DNA of 64,000 nucleotides from Zhouia amylolytica (lineage in GTDB: Bacteria > Bacteroidota > Bacteroidia > Flavobacteriales > Flavobacteriaceae). A model generated the notes under the pieces. The model saw only the letters and a list, made by a program, of their open reading frames with translations, was not told the origin of the DNA and ran no database searches. Below are positions 44,310-53,399 of this stretch, piece by piece. The stretch's first letter is position 1. Every line of letters begins with the position of its first letter. Made by a program: the position numbers and the translations under genes. The stretch is taken from positions 501,555-565,554 of the forward strand of contig NZ_FPAG01000002.1 in assembly GCF_900116365.1 (NCBI RefSeq). The letters are read 5' to 3'.

Positions 44310-45362
44310 TTACTTTTCTAAAATTTCAACTTCAAAGAGTTTATTCCACTTTTTACCGGTAACAAAAAATGTACGGGTCGATGGGTTGTAAGCAATACCA
44401 TTTAATACGTCTAAGCCTGCATGTTGCTTTACCTTTTCCTTTAAACCACTGAAATCTATTACTCCTTCAACAGCTCCATTTTCAGGATTGATAATTACTC
44501 CTACTTCCTTCTCAAATTGCCAGGTATTGGCATATATTTTATTATTCACAAATTCCAGCTCATTGATTTTTTGAAGTTTGGCTTTGTTGGTATATACTTC
44601 AATGTGATTTTCTTCTTGCAGAGTTTCCGGATTGAGGGTCCAGATACGTTCTGTTCCATCGCTTTTATATAATTGTTGCCCGTCATTACATAAACCCCAT
44701 CCTTCTTTACTCGCATTATAGGTGAAAGTTTCCAGTTTTTTAAAATTGTCGACATCGTAGACAAAACCAGTTTTACTTTCCCAGGTAAGTTGGTATACTT
44801 TATCATTTAGAATGGAAATACCTTCTCCAAAGTAGGAGTTAGCCAACTTTATTTCTTTATATACTTCACCGGTTTTGTAATCAATCTTCATTAGTTTGGA
44901 TAATCCTCTGCGTCCGGTTCCTTCATACAAGGTGTCATTGTAAAATTCTAATCCCTGTGTAAAGGCTTCTATGTCATGTGGATATTCATTTAGGATCTTA
45001 TAGGTATATATCTTGGGAGCGGTATTATTGAAGACTATGAAGGATTTTGAAATCTTAATTGGTTCATCATCATTTATATTAATATGAGCCTCAAGAAGGT
45101 GTTTTCCAAGTTTAACATCTGTTAACTGAAGCTTATTTGATGTTACATTGATGGGGTTACCATTAAGCGTGTAGTCAACGGATGAAATATCTAATTGTTT
45201 AGGGTTTTTAATAGCTAACTTTATTTCATCGTTTAGATGAATGTTCTTGTTTTCAGGAGTAATTTCTAACGATAATCTATTTTTTTTTGTTGCATGTTTT
45301 CCGTTACATGATAGTGCAAAAACAGATAAAAAACTGATAATTAAAATCTTATGGGTTCTCAT
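44310..45362 (-). CDS. Glutaminyl-peptide cyclotransferase, bacterial/plant type, lipoprotein
   Basis: The enzyme turns N-terminal glutamine into pyroglutamate, which protects exported proteins. The 350-residue protein begins MRTHKILIISFLSVFALSC, a lipoprotein signal with Cys at about 19. A TTG at 45395 would add 11 residues and spoil it. An N-terminal Ig-like domain (about 25-120) precedes a beta-propeller (about 125-350). The propeller has YPHDIEAFTQGLEFYNDTLYEGTGRRGLS, FGEGISIL, GWGLCNDGQQLYKSDGTE, LNELEFVN-like INELEFVNNKIYANTW, and LNGIAYNPSTRTFFVTGKKW. These match the five-bladed QC family. It is likely periplasmic. Confidence 0.9.
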   Translation of the reverse strand: MRTHKILIISFLSVFALSCNGKHATKKNRLSLEITPENKNIHLNDEIKLAIKNPKQLDISSVDYTLNGNPINVTSNKLQLTDVKLGKHLLEAHININDDEPIKISKSFIVFNNTAPKIYTYKILNEYPHDIEAFTQGLEFYNDTLYEGTGRRGLSKLMKIDYKTGEVYKEIKLANSYFGEGISILNDKVYQLTWESKTGFVYDVDNFKKLETFTYNASKEGWGLCNDGQQLYKSDGTERIWTLNPETLQEENHIEVYTNKAKLQKINELEFVNNKIYANTWQFEKEVGVIINPENGAVEGVIDFSGLKEKVKQHAGLDVLNGIAYNPSTRTFFVTGKKWNKLFEVEILEK

Positions 45363-45417
45363 TAATTTCGTTGATTTTGATCGCAAGTTATTCAATAAAA
45401 TTAAGATGTCGAAATGG

Positions 45418-45447
45418 TTGTGAAAACTTAAAATTATTGTACCTTTG
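45418..45447 (+). promoter_or_regulatory. Promoter of the SRP RNA gene
   Basis: TTG (45418-45420) is followed after exactly 19 bases by TACCTTTG (45440-45447). The RNA's first paired base lies about five bases further on. Confidence 0.7.
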
Positions 45448-45450
45448 CAC

Positions 45451-45549
45451 CCGGCAAGTCCTACACGACCAGCTCCTGTAGAATCCCCCAGGGTGGGAAC
45501 ACAGCAAGGGTATACGGTCGTAGCGGTGCGATGTAGGTAGCTTGCCTTT
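45451..45549 (+). ncRNA. ffs: Signal recognition particle 4.5S RNA, small bacterial type
   Basis: The ends pair (GGCAAG at 45453-45458 with CTTGCC at 45541-45546), enclosing a long hairpin. The conserved apical domain at about 45490-45512 reads GGTGGGAACACAGCAAGGG, the asymmetric loop and tetraloop region bound by Ffh. A run of seven Ts directly after the closing stem is the terminator, and a strong promoter lies just upstream. The RNA with Ffh targets inner membrane proteins to the translocon. Confidence 0.92.
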
Positions 45550-45553
45550 TTTT

Positions 45554-45999
45554 GTGCCTTATTGTTAGGTGTTTCTGATGATAAAATACGGGATCGTTTT
45601 TAATAAAAGTGCATTAAAAATTATTGATCATCTTAGCCGTCCTTAATCAAGCTGTATAATATTCTTCAGATATAGGTGAGGAGGTGTTTATTAGCCGTGA
45701 AGTGGAGTTGTCCGGAGGCTGCAATTTGAATTCTACAGTTTTTAATACGATGTATATATGCTTTATGTATGCTTTATCCCTGGGGTATCTATGCCTTTGC
45801 ACCGGGCCTAGAGTATGTTAAAATTGCTCTTAAGGTGTTGTGTATTTAGGGTTACCTTTTTGAATCGTTAAGACTGATTTCTGCTTATTGCTTGACGAGG
45901 TGCTTGAAAAATTAATTATTTTGACCTTTTTAGACCTGAGTGTTAGGTTTGATCCCTATTTGTTTTGTTTCTTTGTCAACCAAAATTTAACCTTAAACC
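45554..45999. other. 446-base gap between the SRP RNA gene and the SDR gene
   Basis: No convincing coding region or RNA fold was recognised. Two points stand out: CCTTTGCACCGGGC at 45794-45807, nearly identical to the SRP RNA start region (45442-45455), and the SDR promoter at 45920-45951. Confidence 0.5.
45920..45951 (+). promoter_or_regulatory. Promoter of the SDR gene
   Basis: TTTG (45920-45923), 20 bases, then TAGGTTTG (45944-45951) fit the Bacteroidota -33/-7 arrangement. The ATG is at 46000. Confidence 0.62.
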
Positions 46000-46806
46000 A
46001 TGTCGAAAGTTGTTTTAATTACAGGCGGATCATCCGGTATCGGTAAATCAATAGCTGAATTTTTAACGAATAAAGGATTCGTTGTATACGGTACTAGTCG
46101 TAATCCTGATCGTGTTAAAGAAGGTTTGAGCTTTAATCTGGTAAGGTTGGATGTAGGAGATACTGCCAGTATACAATCGGCGGTAGATACCATTGTATCG
46201 AAGGAAAAAAGACTCGATATTGTAATTAACAATGCCGGTGTTGGTATTACAGGACCTATTGAGGAAACTCCCCGGGAGGAAATTCATAAGGTGTTTAGCA
46301 CGAACCTTTATGGTCCGATAGAAGTTATGAAGGCTGTACTGCCTCCAATGCGTAAGCAAAAGCAGGGTTTAATCATAAATATAACTTCTATTGCGGGTTA
46401 TATGGGGCTTCCTTACAGAGGACTTTATTCAGCTTCTAAAGGAGCTCTTGAGCTTGTTACAGAAGCGATGCGTATGGAAACTAAAGATTTTGGTGTTCAG
46501 ATCACAAATTTAGCTCCAGGAGATTTTGCTACTAACATAGCTTCAGGACGGTACCATGCACCTGTTTTAACGGGTTCGCCATATGAAAAGCCTTATGGGG
46601 ATACGCTTAATTTAATAAATGAGCATGTCGATGATGGGGGTGATCCGAACGATGTCGCTGAAACTGTATATAAGATTATAAATACTACAAAACCTAAGGT
46701 GCATTATAAGGTAGGGGCCTTTATGCAGAAGTTCTCAATTGTTCTTAAGAATATTTTACCAGACAAAGTTTACGAGAAACTATTACTAAATCATTATAAG
46801 TTGTAG
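46000..46806 (+). CDS. Short-chain dehydrogenase/reductase
   Basis: The 268-residue protein is a classical SDR: cofactor motif ITGGSSGIGKSIAEF (residues 7-21), NNAGVG near 80, the catalytic Ser in ITSIAGYMG and YSASKGALE with the catalytic Tyr and Lys. An Arg after the second strand (TSRNPDR) suggests NADP preference. C-terminal sequence (FSIVLKNILPDKVYEKLLLNHY) is hydrophobic and may bind lipid or membrane. The substrate is unknown. It precedes fsa by 41 bases, although a -7 box at the SDR stop suggests fsa also has its own promoter. Confidence 0.88.
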   Translation: MSKVVLITGGSSGIGKSIAEFLTNKGFVVYGTSRNPDRVKEGLSFNLVRLDVGDTASIQSAVDTIVSKEKRLDIVINNAGVGITGPIEETPREEIHKVFSTNLYGPIEVMKAVLPPMRKQKQGLIINITSIAGYMGLPYRGLYSASKGALELVTEAMRMETKDFGVQITNLAPGDFATNIASGRYHAPVLTGSPYEKPYGDTLNLINEHVDDGGDPNDVAETVYKIINTTKPKVHYKVGAFMQKFSIVLKNILPDKVYEKLLLNHYKL

Positions 46807-46811
46807 TTTTG
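46804..46811 (+). promoter_or_regulatory. Candidate -7 element of fsa
   Basis: TAGTTTTG fits TAnnTTTG and begins at the SDR stop codon, 36 bases before the fsa ATG. No -33 TTG was seen at the right distance. Confidence 0.45.
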
Positions 46812-46847
46812 CACCAAAGTTAAAAATACACAACTAAATATTAACAG

Positions 46848-47504
46848 ATGAAATTTTTTATCGATACTGCAAACCTAGATCAGATTAAAGAAGCTGAAGC
46901 ACTAGGTGTACTGGATGGTGTTACTACGAACCCATCATTAATGGCAAAGGAGGGTATTACAGGGAGAAACAACATTTTGAAGCATTATGTTGATATCTGT
47001 AATGCTGTTGAAGGAGATGTATCTGCTGAAGTAATTGCTACTGACTTTGAGGGAATTATAAAGGAAGGAGAAGAGTTGGCTGAATTACATGAACAGATTG
47101 TTGTTAAGGTGCCTATGATTCAAGATGGTGTGAAAGCTCTTAAATATTTCAGCGATAAAGGTATCAGAACGAACTGTACATTGGTATTTTCAGTTGGTCA
47201 GGCTCTTTTAGCGGCTAAAGCTGGGGCAACATATGTATCTCCATTTATTGGACGTTTGGACGATATATCTACTGATGGATTGCAGTTGATTGCAGATATC
47301 AGACAAGTATATGATAACTACGGGTTTGAAACACAAATTCTAGCAGCTTCAGTTCGTCATACAATGCACGTAATTGACTGTGCTAAAATTGGTGCTGACG
47401 TAATGACTGGACCATTATCTTCAATAACAGGATTATTAAAACATCCTTTAACTGATATTGGATTAGAAAAATTCCTTGCTGATTACAATAAAGGAAATAG
47501 TTAA
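46848..47504 (+). CDS. fsa: Transaldolase / fructose-6-phosphate aldolase family
   Basis: The 218-residue protein belongs to the short transaldolase subfamily: [28 protein letters not shown], the Schiff-base Lys in IVVKVPM (about residue 87), [19 protein letters not shown], and [11 protein letters not shown]. Members carry out either dihydroxyacetone transfer in the pentose phosphate pathway or fructose-6-phosphate cleavage, and sequence alone does not decide. It is cytosolic. A terminator follows. Confidence 0.92.
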   Translation: MKFFIDTANLDQIKEAEALGVLDGVTTNPSLMAKEGITGRNNILKHYVDICNAVEGDVSAEVIATDFEGIIKEGEELAELHEQIVVKVPMIQDGVKALKYFSDKGIRTNCTLVFSVGQALLAAKAGATYVSPFIGRLDDISTDGLQLIADIRQVYDNYGFETQILAASVRHTMHVIDCAKIGADVMTGPLSSITGLLKHPLTDIGLEKFLADYNKGNS

Positions 47505-47548
47505 TTAAAGATATATTATACACTACAGTTTGTAGTATGTATAAAATT

Positions 47549-47578
47549 AAAAACCCGCTCATTGAGCGGGTTTTTTTG
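47549..47578. terminator. Bidirectional terminator between fsa and pheT
   Basis: AAACCCGCTC (47551-47560) pairs perfectly with GAGCGGGTTT (47564-47573) across ATT, followed by more Ts, between convergent genes. Confidence 0.88.
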
Positions 47579-47581
47579 TTT

Positions 47582-50008
47582 TTATCTCAGTTCAGCTCCG
47601 AGTTGTTTTTCGAAGCTACTCTGAAGCTTATTCATTATTTTGTCTATTTCCTTATCCTTCAAAGTTTTTTCATCATCTTGTATAGTGAAGCTCACTGCGT
47701 AGCTTTTCTTACCTTCCGGTAATTTATCACCTTGGTAAACATCAAACAAATTGATGTTTTTTAACCGTTTACGCTCACTTTGTTGAGCTATATTAAAGAT
47801 CTCCTTGAAGGTGATGTTGTTGTCGATTAAGAGAGCAAGGTCTCTTCGCACTTCAGGGTATTTCGGAATATCGGTAAATTTAAGTTTGTTAAAGCTCGCT
47901 GCTTCTAAAACTTTATCCCAATTAAATTCTGCGTATAATACTTCTTGTTTGATATCGAAGAATTTTAAAATAGATTTTTTAACGATACCAAATTCAACGA
48001 GTTTCATTTTACCAAGGCTTAGTGACAGCCCTTCCGAAAACACATCAGTTTTGATCGGAGCTGCTTTAAGCTTTGTTATACCTAGTCTTTCAAGGACAGT
48101 TTCCACAATACCTTTGGTGTAAAAGAAATCGCCTTTTTGTAATGAATTATTCCAGCTTTCAGCGTTTTTGTTTCCACTTACAAAAATACTCATCCTTTTA
48201 TTTTCTGTTCTACCGTTTTCGTAGTTATGGTAGGTTTTACCAAATTCAAACAGTTTAAGATCCGGATTACGTCTGTTAATGTTATAGGAAACAGCTTCTA
48301 AGCCATTAAATAATAACGACTGTCTCATAACGCTTAGGTCTGAACTCAATGGGTTTAGCATTTCAACATTGTGTTCTTCCTTAAGACTTTCTGTTAGTTT
48401 TATGTATTCAGCAGAAGTCAATGAGTTCGACATAATTTCATAGAACCCTTGAGCTACCAATTGATTTCCAATTACGTTCTGTACCTTATAGTCTTCAAAT
48501 CTTGAGGTAGGTGATACAGAGGCATTTAGTTTGGAATTAATTTCGATATTGTTGTATCCGTAAACCCTGAGAATTTCTTCAATTACATCGGCTTCTCTTT
48601 GTACATCAACGCGATACGACGGGATGGTTAGTCCTATTCCGGTTTCGGTAACGTTATTAATCTTAATTTCCAGGGACATTAAAATTGATTTAATGGTTTC
48701 TCTGGAGATTTCCTGTCCTACCAGGCTGTTAACCTTTTCATAGGTCAGAAAAACTTGAAAGTCTTCAAATTTAGTAGGGTAGAGGTCTACAATATCAGCA
48801 GTAACTTCACCACCGGCTATTTCCTGGATAAGTAATGCCGCTCTAAGCATGGCATATTTAGTGAAATTGATGTCAATTCCTCGTTCAAATCTAAAAGAAG
48901 CATCTGTATTAATACCATGTCTCTTTGCTGTTTTTCGAATTGAAACAGGATTGAAATACGCGCTCTCTAAAAATACTTTAGACGTATGTTCGGTAACCCC
49001 TGAGTTCAGACCACCCAGCACACCGGCAATACATAATGGCTTTTCGGTATCACAGATCATTAGATCCTCATCGCTGAGTTCTCTTTCAACTTCATCAAGG
49101 GTTGTGAATTTGGTTCCGGCTTCAAGGGTTTTAACGATGATCTTATCGCCTGTAATTTTATCAGCATCAAAAGCATGTAAGGGTTGACCCAGTTCATGCA
49201 GTACGTAATTCGTAGCATCCACTACATTATTTTTAGGGGTCAGACCTATTGCTTTTAATCTGTTTTTTAACCAATTTGGAGATTCTGTAACCTTAACTCC
49301 GGCAATAGTTACTCCACAATAACGTGGAGCAAGTTCTTTGTTTTCTACTTCTACATCTACTTTGTATGTGCGACTGTTTACATGAAAACTACTTACTGAT
49401 GGAGTTATGAGTTGTAAATTATGTTCTTTTTGAACAAGTCCTGCCCTTAGATCTCTTGCTACCCCATAATGGCTCATAGCATCGGCTCTGTTTGGGGTAA
49501 GACCTATTTCAAAAACAGTATCACTTTCAATTTCAAACAGCTCTGCACATGGTGTGCCAGGTTCTAGTTCTTCGTTAAGTACCATGATACCATCATGACT
49601 TTTACCAAGACCTAATTCATCTTCGGCACAAATCATTCCGAAGCTTTCTTCGCCTCGAATTTTTCCTTTTTTTATCTGCCAGGGCTCTCCTTTTTCGTCA
49701 TATAAAACGGTACCAATAGTGGCAACCGGAACTTTTTGACCTGCATCAACGTTTGGAGCTCCACATACTATTTGTACAGGTGTATTATTTCCTATATCTA
49801 CCTTGGTAATTTTCAATTTATCTGCATTTGGATGTTTGATGCACTCCAAAACATGTCCAACGACAACACCGTTTAACCCACCTTTAACAGATTCAAATTT
49901 TTCTACGCCCTCTACTTCAAGTCCAAGATCTGTTAAAAGTTCTGAAGTTTTATCAGCTTCCCAATCTAATGAGATAAATTGTTTTAACCAGTTGTAAGAT
50001 ATTTTCAT
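47582..50008 (-). CDS. pheT: Phenylalanyl-tRNA synthetase beta subunit
   Basis: PheT forms the alpha2-beta2 enzyme with PheS and charges tRNA-Phe. The 808 residues hold all domains. An N-terminal EMAP-like tRNA-binding domain (about 40-150) has VVGHVLECIKHPNADKLKI. B3/B4 editing domains (about 210-390) contain PRYCGVTIAGV. B5 lies around 405-480. A catalytic-like core has MLNPLSSDLSVMRQSLL and LFEFGKTYH, and the C-terminal anticodon-binding (FDX-ACB) domain has YPEVRRDLALLIDNN. No pheS gene is adjacent. It is transcribed alone from a very well matched promoter. Confidence 0.96.
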   Translation of the reverse strand: MKISYNWLKQFISLDWEADKTSELLTDLGLEVEGVEKFESVKGGLNGVVVGHVLECIKHPNADKLKITKVDIGNNTPVQIVCGAPNVDAGQKVPVATIGTVLYDEKGEPWQIKKGKIRGEESFGMICAEDELGLGKSHDGIMVLNEELEPGTPCAELFEIESDTVFEIGLTPNRADAMSHYGVARDLRAGLVQKEHNLQLITPSVSSFHVNSRTYKVDVEVENKELAPRYCGVTIAGVKVTESPNWLKNRLKAIGLTPKNNVVDATNYVLHELGQPLHAFDADKITGDKIIVKTLEAGTKFTTLDEVERELSDEDLMICDTEKPLCIAGVLGGLNSGVTEHTSKVFLESAYFNPVSIRKTAKRHGINTDASFRFERGIDINFTKYAMLRAALLIQEIAGGEVTADIVDLYPTKFEDFQVFLTYEKVNSLVGQEISRETIKSILMSLEIKINNVTETGIGLTIPSYRVDVQREADVIEEILRVYGYNNIEINSKLNASVSPTSRFEDYKVQNVIGNQLVAQGFYEIMSNSLTSAEYIKLTESLKEEHNVEMLNPLSSDLSVMRQSLLFNGLEAVSYNINRRNPDLKLFEFGKTYHNYENGRTENKRMSIFVSGNKNAESWNNSLQKGDFFYTKGIVETVLERLGITKLKAAPIKTDVFSEGLSLSLGKMKLVEFGIVKKSILKFFDIKQEVLYAEFNWDKVLEAASFNKLKFTDIPKYPEVRRDLALLIDNNITFKEIFNIAQQSERKRLKNINLFDVYQGDKLPEGKKSYAVSFTIQDDEKTLKDKEIDKIMNKLQSSFEKQLGAELR

Positions 50009-50101
50009 TTGTTTGCTTTTATAGTAACAATATTCAGTGCCTTAACATTCTATCCGAAGAACATAAATGAATCTCCTTTCCAGAAATGCACCAACGGAGG
50101 G

Positions 50102-50132
50102 CAAAGATAAATTAATGCTAGTAGTTCTCAAA
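50102..50132 (-). promoter_or_regulatory. Promoter of pheT
   Basis: On the minus strand TTTG (50132-50129), 19 bases, then TATCTTTG (50109-50102) match the Bacteroidota consensus at both boxes. It leaves a leader of about 88 bases before the ATG at 50008, in which I recognise no attenuator. Confidence 0.7.
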
Positions 50133-50227
50133 CTGATAAAAATATTTTTCTGGCCAGAAACGTCTAATTTTTTAATATCCCCGTATATGTTTATGTAACA
50201 AATGTTTAATTACTAACCAAATCAAAC

Positions 50228-50434
50228 ATGAAATCAATAAAAATTTTAGCTTTAGTGGCAACTGTAGTATTCACTGTAGGTTGCGAAGACACAAAAAAGA
50301 AAGAACAAGAACAAGTTGATAAGGCTGTTCAGACTATAGATTCTGTTCAAAATACGATTGAAGCATCTGCTGAATCATTAAAAAATGTGGCAGATGATGT
50401 TCATGAAGCCGTAAAGGAATTAGACAGTATTTAG
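50228..50434 (+). CDS. Small lipoprotein with coiled-coil body
   Basis: The 68-residue protein has a lipoprotein signal (ILALVATVVFTVGC, Cys19) and a charged helical remainder (VDKAVQTIDSVQNTIEASAESLKNVADDVHEAVKEL) with heptad-like spacing. It is probably anchored in the periplasm. I do not recognise a specific function. It lies 34 bases before another secreted coiled-coil protein of similar composition and may be cotranscribed with it, suggesting a shared envelope stress or structural role. Confidence 0.7.
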   Translation: MKSIKILALVATVVFTVGCEDTKKKEQEQVDKAVQTIDSVQNTIEASAESLKNVADDVHEAVKELDSI

Positions 50435-50468
50435 AACTTCACTTAATTAACTCAAAAAAATCTATTCG

Positions 50469-51089
50469 ATGAAAACTTATAAACTTGTATTATCAACCTT
50501 TGTGTTAGGATTATTTTTTTCAACCCAAACAGCTATGGCTCAGGGTAAGTCTGTTGAAAAAACAGCCAAAGCAGCTTCGGAAAAAGTAGAAAAGGAAACA
50601 ACGGAACTTAAAGAAAAATCAGATAAGGTTGAGGACGACACTCAGGAAGCAAAAGATAAAGCTCAGGAAAAAACTAAAAAACAGCTTGAAAAAACAAAAG
50701 CTAAGGTTCAGAGCGAAGATGATAAAGCTGATAATAATGGCCATTCTTATGGAAAAGACAAAGATGGTTTAACCGGTAAGGCTTATGGACAAGCTCGAGC
50801 TGAGGAGGCAAAAGAGTTGGTATCAGCTCATGAAAAGCTTTTAGCCGATAAAGAAAGTGAATTACAAAGTGGGCGTCAGAAAGTTACTGAAGCAAAAGAG
50901 CGCCTTTCAAAAGCTAAGGAAGAGGGAACCCTTGAAGAATCAGTTATAAAAGAAAAAGAGGAAATTATTGTCAGGGCTGAAGAGTCGCTTAATGAGTTGG
51001 ATAAACATATCAAAAATGGCAGAGAGGCTCTGGAAAAAGAAAAAGAACGCTTAGGTAAAATTGTTTTGCCTGCAGGCGATGAGGACTAA
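50469..51089 (+). CDS. Secreted Lys/Glu-rich coiled-coil protein
   Basis: The 206-residue protein has a signal peptide (MKTYKLVLSTFVLGLFFSTQTAMA, cut near 24). The body is almost entirely charged helix, rich in Lys, Glu and Ala (VEKTAKAASEKVEKETTELKE and later LSKAKEEGTLEESVIKEKEE). A Gly/Tyr-containing hinge, HSYGKDKDGLTGKAYGQARAEEA, sits at about 92-114. Composition recalls LEA-type desiccation proteins, but no LEA repeat is certain. It is likely periplasmic, and its function is unknown. It follows a small lipoprotein gene by 34 bases and ends at a strong terminator. Confidence 0.7.
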   Translation: MKTYKLVLSTFVLGLFFSTQTAMAQGKSVEKTAKAASEKVEKETTELKEKSDKVEDDTQEAKDKAQEKTKKQLEKTKAKVQSEDDKADNNGHSYGKDKDGLTGKAYGQARAEEAKELVSAHEKLLADKESELQSGRQKVTEAKERLSKAKEEGTLEESVIKEKEEIIVRAEESLNELDKHIKNGREALEKEKERLGKIVLPAGDED

Positions 51090-51107
51090 ACGATGGTATT
51101 GTTGAAT

Positions 51108-51141
51108 AAAAAAGGTGGGTTGAATAGACCCACCTTTTTTT
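51108..51141. terminator. Bidirectional terminator before recG
   Basis: AAAAAAGGTGGGT pairs with ACCCACCTTTTTT over a seven-base loop, between the coiled-coil protein gene and the convergent recG. Confidence 0.88.
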
Positions 51142-51146
51142 ATGTA

Positions 51147-53258
51147 TTAACTTATGTAGTTCCAGATGTTTTTATGTTTGGCTAGTTGCGCATAGGTATA
51201 GCGTATAATGGCATTTTCTTCTTTTGAAAGATTGGTGTCGTTCTTCAGAAGATTCATTGCGTAATAGCGAGCAGTTTTAAGGATGTCGTTATCCTTTACA
51301 ATATCTGCAATTTTTAGGTTCAGGATTCCACTTTGTTGGGTACCCATAATGTCTCCCGGTCCTCTAAGTTTTAAATCAACCTCTGCAATTTCAAAGCCGT
51401 CATTAGAGTTTACCATGGTTTCTAAACGTGTTTTAGAGTCATTGCTCAGTTTATGACTGGTCATTAAGATACAGTAGCTTTGTTCTGCACCCCGACCAAC
51501 TCTTCCTCTAAGCTGGTGGAGTTGGGACAGTCCAAAACGTTCAGCACTCTCTATAATCATCACCGATGCGTTAGGAACGTTCACTCCTACCTCTATAACA
51601 GTAGTAGCCACCATTATTTGAGTTTCACCCTTTACAAATCGTTCCATCTCATAATCCTTGTCCACAGGTTTCATTTTACCATGAACGATAGATATCTGAT
51701 AATCAGGTAATGGGAATTCTCGGGCTACACTCTCAAATCCATCCATCAAATCTTTATAGTCTAATTTTTCAGACTCTTGAATAAGGGGGTAAACAATATA
51801 TATTTGCCGTCCTTTTTCTATTTCATCCTTCAAAAACTTAAAAACCTTTAATCGATTGCTGTCGTATCTATGGACAGTTTTAACAGGCTTTCTGCCCGGT
51901 GGAAGTTCATCTATAACAGAAACATCGAGATCTCCATATAAACTCATTGCCAAGGTTCTTGGGATAGGGGTAGCGGTCATGACCAAAATATGGGGAGGAA
52001 CACTATTTTTATGCCACATTTTAGCGCGTTGAGCAACTCCGAATCGATGCTGTTCATCTATAATGGCAAGTCCTAAATTTTTAAATATAACCTTGTCTTC
52101 TAATATGGCGTGGGTACCAATAAGAATATTTAACGTTCCATTTTCAAGAGCTTCATGAATAATTTTTCGTTCTGATGTTTTACTGGATCCTGTTAGTATA
52201 TTGATATTGATATTTAAATCTTTAACTAACTCCAAAAGTCCGTTATAATGTTGTTGCGCAAGTATTTCCGTAGGAGCAATCAGGCAAGTTTGGCATCCGT
52301 TGTCTATAGCCAGTAGCATTGACATCAGAGCGACCATGGTTTTTCCGGAGCCTACATCACCTTGAAGTAAGCGATTCATTTGAGCTCCACTGCCTAAATC
52401 ATTTCTAATTTCCTTGATTACTCTTTTTTGAGCCCCTGTTAAATCAAATGGAAGATGATTGTTGTAGAAATCGGTAAAGAATGTTCCAACCTGGTCGAAT
52501 GTCAGTCCTTTAATCTTTTGCTTACGAACGATGTTTTTAGAAATGAGTTGAAGTTGAATATAGAAAAGCTCCTCGAACTTCAATCTAAATTGAGCCTTGG
52601 CCAATAGTTCCTGATCCTTTGGAAAATGAATATTAAAAAGGGCCTCATTTTTGGAAATTAGGTTTAACTCATTTAAGATTTTATTGGATAATGTTTCCTG
52701 AAACCTGCCTCGTGTTTCTATAAAAAGTTGTTGCATCAATTTATTTACAACACGATTGGTTATTCCCTTGTTATTTAGTTTTTCGGTGGATGGATATACC
52801 GGTTGCATTGTAATACGCATATTCTTTTTATGCTCCTCCAGTAATTCCATTTCCGGATGAGGCATGCTATAAACGCCATTATACCAATTAGTTCTTCCAA
52901 AAACGACATAGGGTTGATTGATCTTTATGCTCTCTTTGATCCATTTATGCCCACGAAACCAAACGAGCTCCATGCTACCCGTATCATCTGTAAAGGTGGC
53001 AACCAATCGTTTTCCTCTTTTTTGCTCAACTGTTTTTAAGTGGACAATTTTACCAACCAATTGTACATCTGCGCTGTTTCTTTGTAATTCATTTATTTTG
53101 TAATAGCGCGTTTTATCAATATAGCGGTTAGGAAATAAATTAATCAGATCCTGATAGGTGTGAATACCCAATTCTTTACGTAAAAGATCGGCTCTATTAG
53201 GGCCTACGCCTTTGAGGTAATCAATAGGGGTTTGTAGTATGTTAGGGCTTTTATTCAC
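51147..53258 (-). CDS. recG: ATP-dependent DNA helicase RecG
   Basis: RecG remodels stalled forks and Holliday junctions by branch migration. The 703-residue protein has an N-terminal wedge/OB domain (about 1-230). Its superfamily 2 helicase core shows Walker A LLQGDVGSGKTMVALM, the DEQH box IIDEQHRFGVAQR, VMTATPIPRTLAMS, and C-terminal motifs LHQLRGRVGRG and LKLRGPGDIMGTQQSG. The start is GTG at 53258, giving MNKSPNILQTPIDYLKGVGPNRAD, a usual family N-terminus. It is cytosolic and appears monocistronic. Confidence 0.96.
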   Translation of the reverse strand: MNKSPNILQTPIDYLKGVGPNRADLLRKELGIHTYQDLINLFPNRYIDKTRYYKINELQRNSADVQLVGKIVHLKTVEQKRGKRLVATFTDDTGSMELVWFRGHKWIKESIKINQPYVVFGRTNWYNGVYSMPHPEMELLEEHKKNMRITMQPVYPSTEKLNNKGITNRVVNKLMQQLFIETRGRFQETLSNKILNELNLISKNEALFNIHFPKDQELLAKAQFRLKFEELFYIQLQLISKNIVRKQKIKGLTFDQVGTFFTDFYNNHLPFDLTGAQKRVIKEIRNDLGSGAQMNRLLQGDVGSGKTMVALMSMLLAIDNGCQTCLIAPTEILAQQHYNGLLELVKDLNININILTGSSKTSERKIIHEALENGTLNILIGTHAILEDKVIFKNLGLAIIDEQHRFGVAQRAKMWHKNSVPPHILVMTATPIPRTLAMSLYGDLDVSVIDELPPGRKPVKTVHRYDSNRLKVFKFLKDEIEKGRQIYIVYPLIQESEKLDYKDLMDGFESVAREFPLPDYQISIVHGKMKPVDKDYEMERFVKGETQIMVATTVIEVGVNVPNASVMIIESAERFGLSQLHQLRGRVGRGAEQSYCILMTSHKLSNDSKTRLETMVNSNDGFEIAEVDLKLRGPGDIMGTQQSGILNLKIADIVKDNDILKTARYYAMNLLKNDTNLSKEENAIIRYTYAQLAKHKNIWNYIS

Positions 53259-53399
53259 AACTACGAAAATATAAATAAATTGTAAGCATTCTAAGGCCTG
53301 TAAAAATTTAAATTTTGGGGTGATTGCATTTAGTTTTAGGTGTTCGTTCTGTATTTCGTTAACTTTTGCATATTTTAGAATAAAATACCCAAGACATAC

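Noticed and set aside
45578..45646. A 22-residue frame beginning MIKYGIVFNKSALK, reminiscent of RelE-like toxins
   Set aside because: Far too short for a toxin, no antitoxin next to it, and the likeness covers only a few residues.
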